Of a stretch of 54,157 nt of DNA, positions 51,820 to 54,157 are shown piece by piece; position 1 is the stretch's first letter, and each line of letters begins with the position of its first letter. Source of the stretch: Novosphingobium sp. HII-3. Its GTDB lineage: Bacteria > Pseudomonadota > Alphaproteobacteria > Sphingomonadales > Sphingomonadaceae. Both the position numbers and the translations under genes were made by a program. The DNA lies in the NCBI RefSeq assembly GCF_002916655.1, contig NZ_PPSM01000016.1:1-54157 (forward strand). The letters run 5' to 3'. Under the pieces are notes generated by a model. That model did no database searches, was not told the origin of the DNA, and worked only from the letters and a program-made list of their open reading frames with translations.

Positions 51820-52695
51820 ATGGCGTTTTCGGTAAACACCAACGCTGGTGCCATGGCAGCTCTCCAGAGCCTCAATGCCACCAACCGTTCGATGGAAACC
51901 ACCCAGAGCCGTATCACCACGGGTCTGAACGTGGCATCCACGAAGGACGACTCGGCGAAGTACACTGTCGCCCAGACGCTCCGCGGCGACCTTGGCAAGT
52001 TGAACGCAGTCACCAGCTCGCTCAACAACGCCAAGAGCGTCACGGACGTTGCTGTTGCCGGTGCCGAACAGATCTCCGACCTCGTCAACCAGATGAAGTC
52101 GAAGGCTCTCGAAGCATCGGACGAAGGTCTGGACGTAGAAAGCCGCACCGCGATCTCCAACGACCTGCTTGCTCTTAAGAAGCAGATCTTCACGGTCATC
52201 GACGGTTCGGATTTCAACGACGTCAACCTGCTGAAGAGCGGCGCTACCGCTCCTGCCACCGACGGCAAGGTCAGCGCTCTGCAGTCGATCGCGGGCGACA
52301 CGCTCACGGTCGCCAACCAGGGCTTGACCACCAAGGCCGGCACGGCAATGGGCGCTTCGGGAACCGACACCAGCATCACCGATCTTGCCGGTGATACGTC
52401 GGCAACTGCGGCGGCTGCAGCCAAGGCGCTGGGCACCAAGCTCGACGCCTTCTTCAAGGAAGTGAAGACCAGCCTTTCCGATCTCGGCGCAGCTTCGCGT
52501 CAGATCGAAGGGCAGCTTAACTTCAACAGCAACCTGAACGACGTGATCACGACCGGCGTCGGCAACCTTGTCGATGCCGATCTCGCCAAGGAGTCCGCGA
52601 ACCTTCAGGCCCTGCAGGTCCAGCAGCAGCTGGGTGTGCAGGCCCTGTCGATCGCCAACCAGGCACCGCAAACGCTCCTGTCGCTCTTCCGTTAA
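51820..52695 (+). CDS. fliC: flagellin
   Basis: 291 residues, a short alphaproteobacterial flagellin. Terminal D0/D1 motifs are complete: MAFSVNTNAGAMAALQSLNA, TTQSRITTGLNVASTKDDSA and the end ANLQALQVQQQLGVQALSIA NQAPQTLLSLFR. The variable D2/D3 part is small (about residues 155-210). It forms the filament. Its long leader and the presence of flaF and flbT suggest translation control as in Caulobacter. A strong terminator follows. Confidence 0.96.
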   Translation: MAFSVNTNAGAMAALQSLNATNRSMETTQSRITTGLNVASTKDDSAKYTVAQTLRGDLGKLNAVTSSLNNAKSVTDVAVAGAEQISDLVNQMKSKALEASDEGLDVESRTAISNDLLALKKQIFTVIDGSDFNDVNLLKSGATAPATDGKVSALQSIAGDTLTVANQGLTTKAGTAMGASGTDTSITDLAGDTSATAAAAAKALGTKLDAFFKEVKTSLSDLGAASRQIEGQLNFNSNLNDVITTGVGNLVDADLAKESANLQALQVQQQLGVQALSIANQAPQTLLSLFR

Positions 52696-52736
52696 GCGGT
52701 ATCGGCAGGTTTCCCGGCTCGCCGGGGGCATTTTGG

Positions 52737-52770
52737 AAAGGCCGGTGCGGTTCGCCGCTCCGGCCTTTTT
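52737..52770 (+). terminator. flagellin intrinsic terminator with TTCG tetraloop
   Basis: AAAGGCCGG pairs with CCGGCCTTT, with an inner GCGG-TTCG-CCGC stem after a T/T mismatch, followed by more T. The stable TTCG loop and T-run are typical of a strong Rho-independent terminator. It lies 41 bp after the stop codon. Confidence 0.9.
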
Positions 52771-52815
52771 CCTTGCGCAGTCAGCCGAGGAACCTCAATC
52801 GCGTTTCCCGGGGTA

Positions 52816-53712
52816 TCAGGACATTGCGGGTGGCTTGAGAAAGGGATCGTCAGGCAGAGGAATGAACTCCGCGTCATCGGCGTCGGGAAGTTTCATCCGC
52901 CCCGCCCTCCAGTCCTCCGCAGCCTGGCGGAGGCGCTCCTGAGAGGACGAGACGAAATTCCAGTAGAGGAAGCGCTCACCCACGGGTTCCCCGCCCAGCA
53001 CCATCACCGTCGACGGCGCCAAAGCTTTCAGGCTGGATGTCCCGGCACCCAGAACAAGCATCTGTCCGGGACCGTAGGGCGTCCCGTTTACCTCGACGAG
53101 CCCGGTGGCGATGTACGCCGCTCGCTCCGGATGGTCGTCCGGAACTTCCGCGCGTGCATTGGCTTCCAGATCAAGATGAGCGTAGAACAGCGGTGAATGG
53201 GTCCGCACGCCTGCGGTCAGGCCATAGGCACGGCCGGCGATCAGGTGGCCGCTCACGCCTCCTTCGCGCCATTGCGGCAGATCGGCCCCTTCATGATGGG
53301 AAAAGGCAGGGCCGACCTCCTCGGCGCCGTCCGGAAGAGCCACCCAGGCTTGGATGCCGTGCAGGTGATCTCCCTCGGCCCGCGCCTTTTCGAAGCGCTC
53401 GCTATGGGTGATGCCGCTGCCTGCGGTCATCCAGTTCACTTCCCTCGGACGCACGGGCTGGTGCGAGCCAACGCTGTCGCGATGGACGATCTCCCCGGAG
53501 AACAGGTACGTCACGGTGGACAAGCCAATGTGCGGGTGCGGCCGCACATCCAGGCTGCGATCGACCCCAGCCTGCACGTCAAGCGGCCCCATGTGATCGA
53601 AGAACACGAATGGGCCTATCATTCGCCGCTTGGCGAACGGCAGGACCCGGCCCACATCAAGTCCTCCCCCCAGACTGCGGCGGCGTTGCTCGATCACCAT
53701 CTCGACGGTCAT
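52816..53712 (-). CDS. pirin family protein
   Basis: 298 residues, the family size. The N-terminal cupin carries RRSLGGGLDVGRVLPFAKRR, FFDHMGPLDV, and the metal-binding HPHIGLSTVTYLFSGEIVHR, then MTAGSGITHSERFEKARAEG with the closing His and Glu. The second cupin (about 180-280) lacks the metal site, as usual. Pirins are iron-binding cupins, some with quercetinase activity. The start at 53712 follows GGAAAGG; the longer frame to 54081 adds no pirin sequence. It lies outside the flagellar island. Confidence 0.92.
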   Translation of the reverse strand: MTVEMVIEQRRRSLGGGLDVGRVLPFAKRRMIGPFVFFDHMGPLDVQAGVDRSLDVRPHPHIGLSTVTYLFSGEIVHRDSVGSHQPVRPREVNWMTAGSGITHSERFEKARAEGDHLHGIQAWVALPDGAEEVGPAFSHHEGADLPQWREGGVSGHLIAGRAYGLTAGVRTHSPLFYAHLDLEANARAEVPDDHPERAAYIATGLVEVNGTPYGPGQMLVLGAGTSSLKALAPSTVMVLGGEPVGERFLYWNFVSSSQERLRQAAEDWRAGRMKLPDADDAEFIPLPDDPFLKPPAMS

Positions 53713-53906
53713 GGTGGCCCTTTCCCGAATTACGACCCGTGATAGAGCATTCCCTCCAAGCTGCACGGACCCTGCGCGACAAGAACGCGTGAAGCGGACG
53801 AAAGCTGCACTTAGCAGAGCTGCCTGACCCGGCCTTCCCCTGGATGCTATCGGCTGGCGATGATCTCGCTCGTGCAAGTTGCGCGGCGGGACGCTAAACG
53901 CCTGCC

Positions 53907-54146
53907 ATGACGCAGAGTCCTCTCGCCACAAGACTGGGCATCGTCGGCACCGGCCGCGTGGCCCGCGTGCTCGCCGCCGCCCTCGCCCCGTGCTCGGCAG
54001 CGCCGCCCCTCCTGTGGGGCCGAAATCCGGCGCGTGTGGATGGCTCCCGCGTTGCGGTGCGATTTTCTGACGTTCTGACATGCCATATCGAGTGCAGTCG
54101 CGTGTCCGGCCTTTATGTGCAGCCTTTATACGGCTGCTGGCCTTGA
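53907..54146 (+). pseudogene. 5' fragment of a Rossmann-fold (NAD(P)-binding) protein gene
   Basis: The first about 55 codons start a dinucleotide-binding fold: MTQSPLATRLGIVGTGRVAR VLAAALAP, with the GxGxxA motif, then LLWGRNPARVD, the expected second strand. This style occurs in DUF2520 and pyrroline-carboxylate-reductase-like proteins. After about codon 58 (around base 54078) the frame loses any family character and stops at 54146, before the fold is complete. Either an insertion or rearrangement broke the gene, or a frameshift lies near the window end. The window ends 11 bases later, so the cause cannot be seen. Confidence 0.5.
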
Positions 54147-54157
54147 AGGATTCCGCC

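Overview
The window is a GC-rich chromosomal segment that looks like an alphaproteobacterium, most probably a sphingomonad. Evidence for this is the alphaproteobacterial flagellar regulators FlaF and FlbT, the FlaF/FlbT/FliK/FlgN-like gene styles, a DUF6468-type gene beside fliM, and the small flagellin. No rRNA, tRNA, CRISPR array, insertion sequence or prophage is visible. Calls rest on reading the translated sequence; no database search was run. Layout, left flank (1-12231): an MBL-like hydrolase; a TonB-dependent receptor plus periplasmic siderophore-binding protein behind a Fur-box-like site; a membrane PAS-PAS-GGDEF-EAL protein; a 57-residue membrane protein; nhaA behind a structured leader that resembles a cation riboswitch; an acetate-type CoA-transferase, convergent with nhaA across a perfect terminator palindrome and divergent from a LysR regulator; and a small unknown gene. 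Layout, flagellar island (12240-52695): almost a complete flagellum. It contains fliF-fliN-(FlbD-like)-flhA-fliK-flgD, fliG-fliH, a 902-residue beta-propeller protein followed by flgB, a tandem-HTH regulator, flgC-fliE-fliQ-fliR-flhB, flgI-flgJ(rod)-flgN-like, a second fliN with fliO-fliP, motA-motB plus a FliL-like gene, flaF, a sigma-factor-like gene, flbT-fliI-fliJ-lytic transglycosylase, flgE-flgK-flgL, a TPR gene pair, fliL-fliM-(DUF6468)-(MotE-like), flgF-flgG-flgA-flgH and the flagellin. Layout, right flank (52696-54157): a flagellin terminator, a pirin, and the 5' part of a Rossmann-fold gene that breaks off. How it works together: the structural, export, motor and filament genes encode a single polar-type flagellum. 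Most unusual is its control. The only FlbD-like (sigma-54 activator) gene has lost its whole AAA+ domain. I see no convincing sigma-54 or classic sigma-28 promoters, and nearly every flagellar transcription unit instead carries a short AT-rich box, ATCCTATAat or a close variant, usually 10-80 bp before the first gene. The island also encodes a protein that keeps sigma-70 region 2 (the -10-reading part) but shows no recognisable region 4, which fits boxes with no visible -35 partner. Two inverted copies of the box precede its own gene. I propose, as inference, that this is a rewired flagellar regulon read by that sigma-like protein, with FlaF/FlbT, the tandem-HTH protein and the shortened FlbD as further layers.
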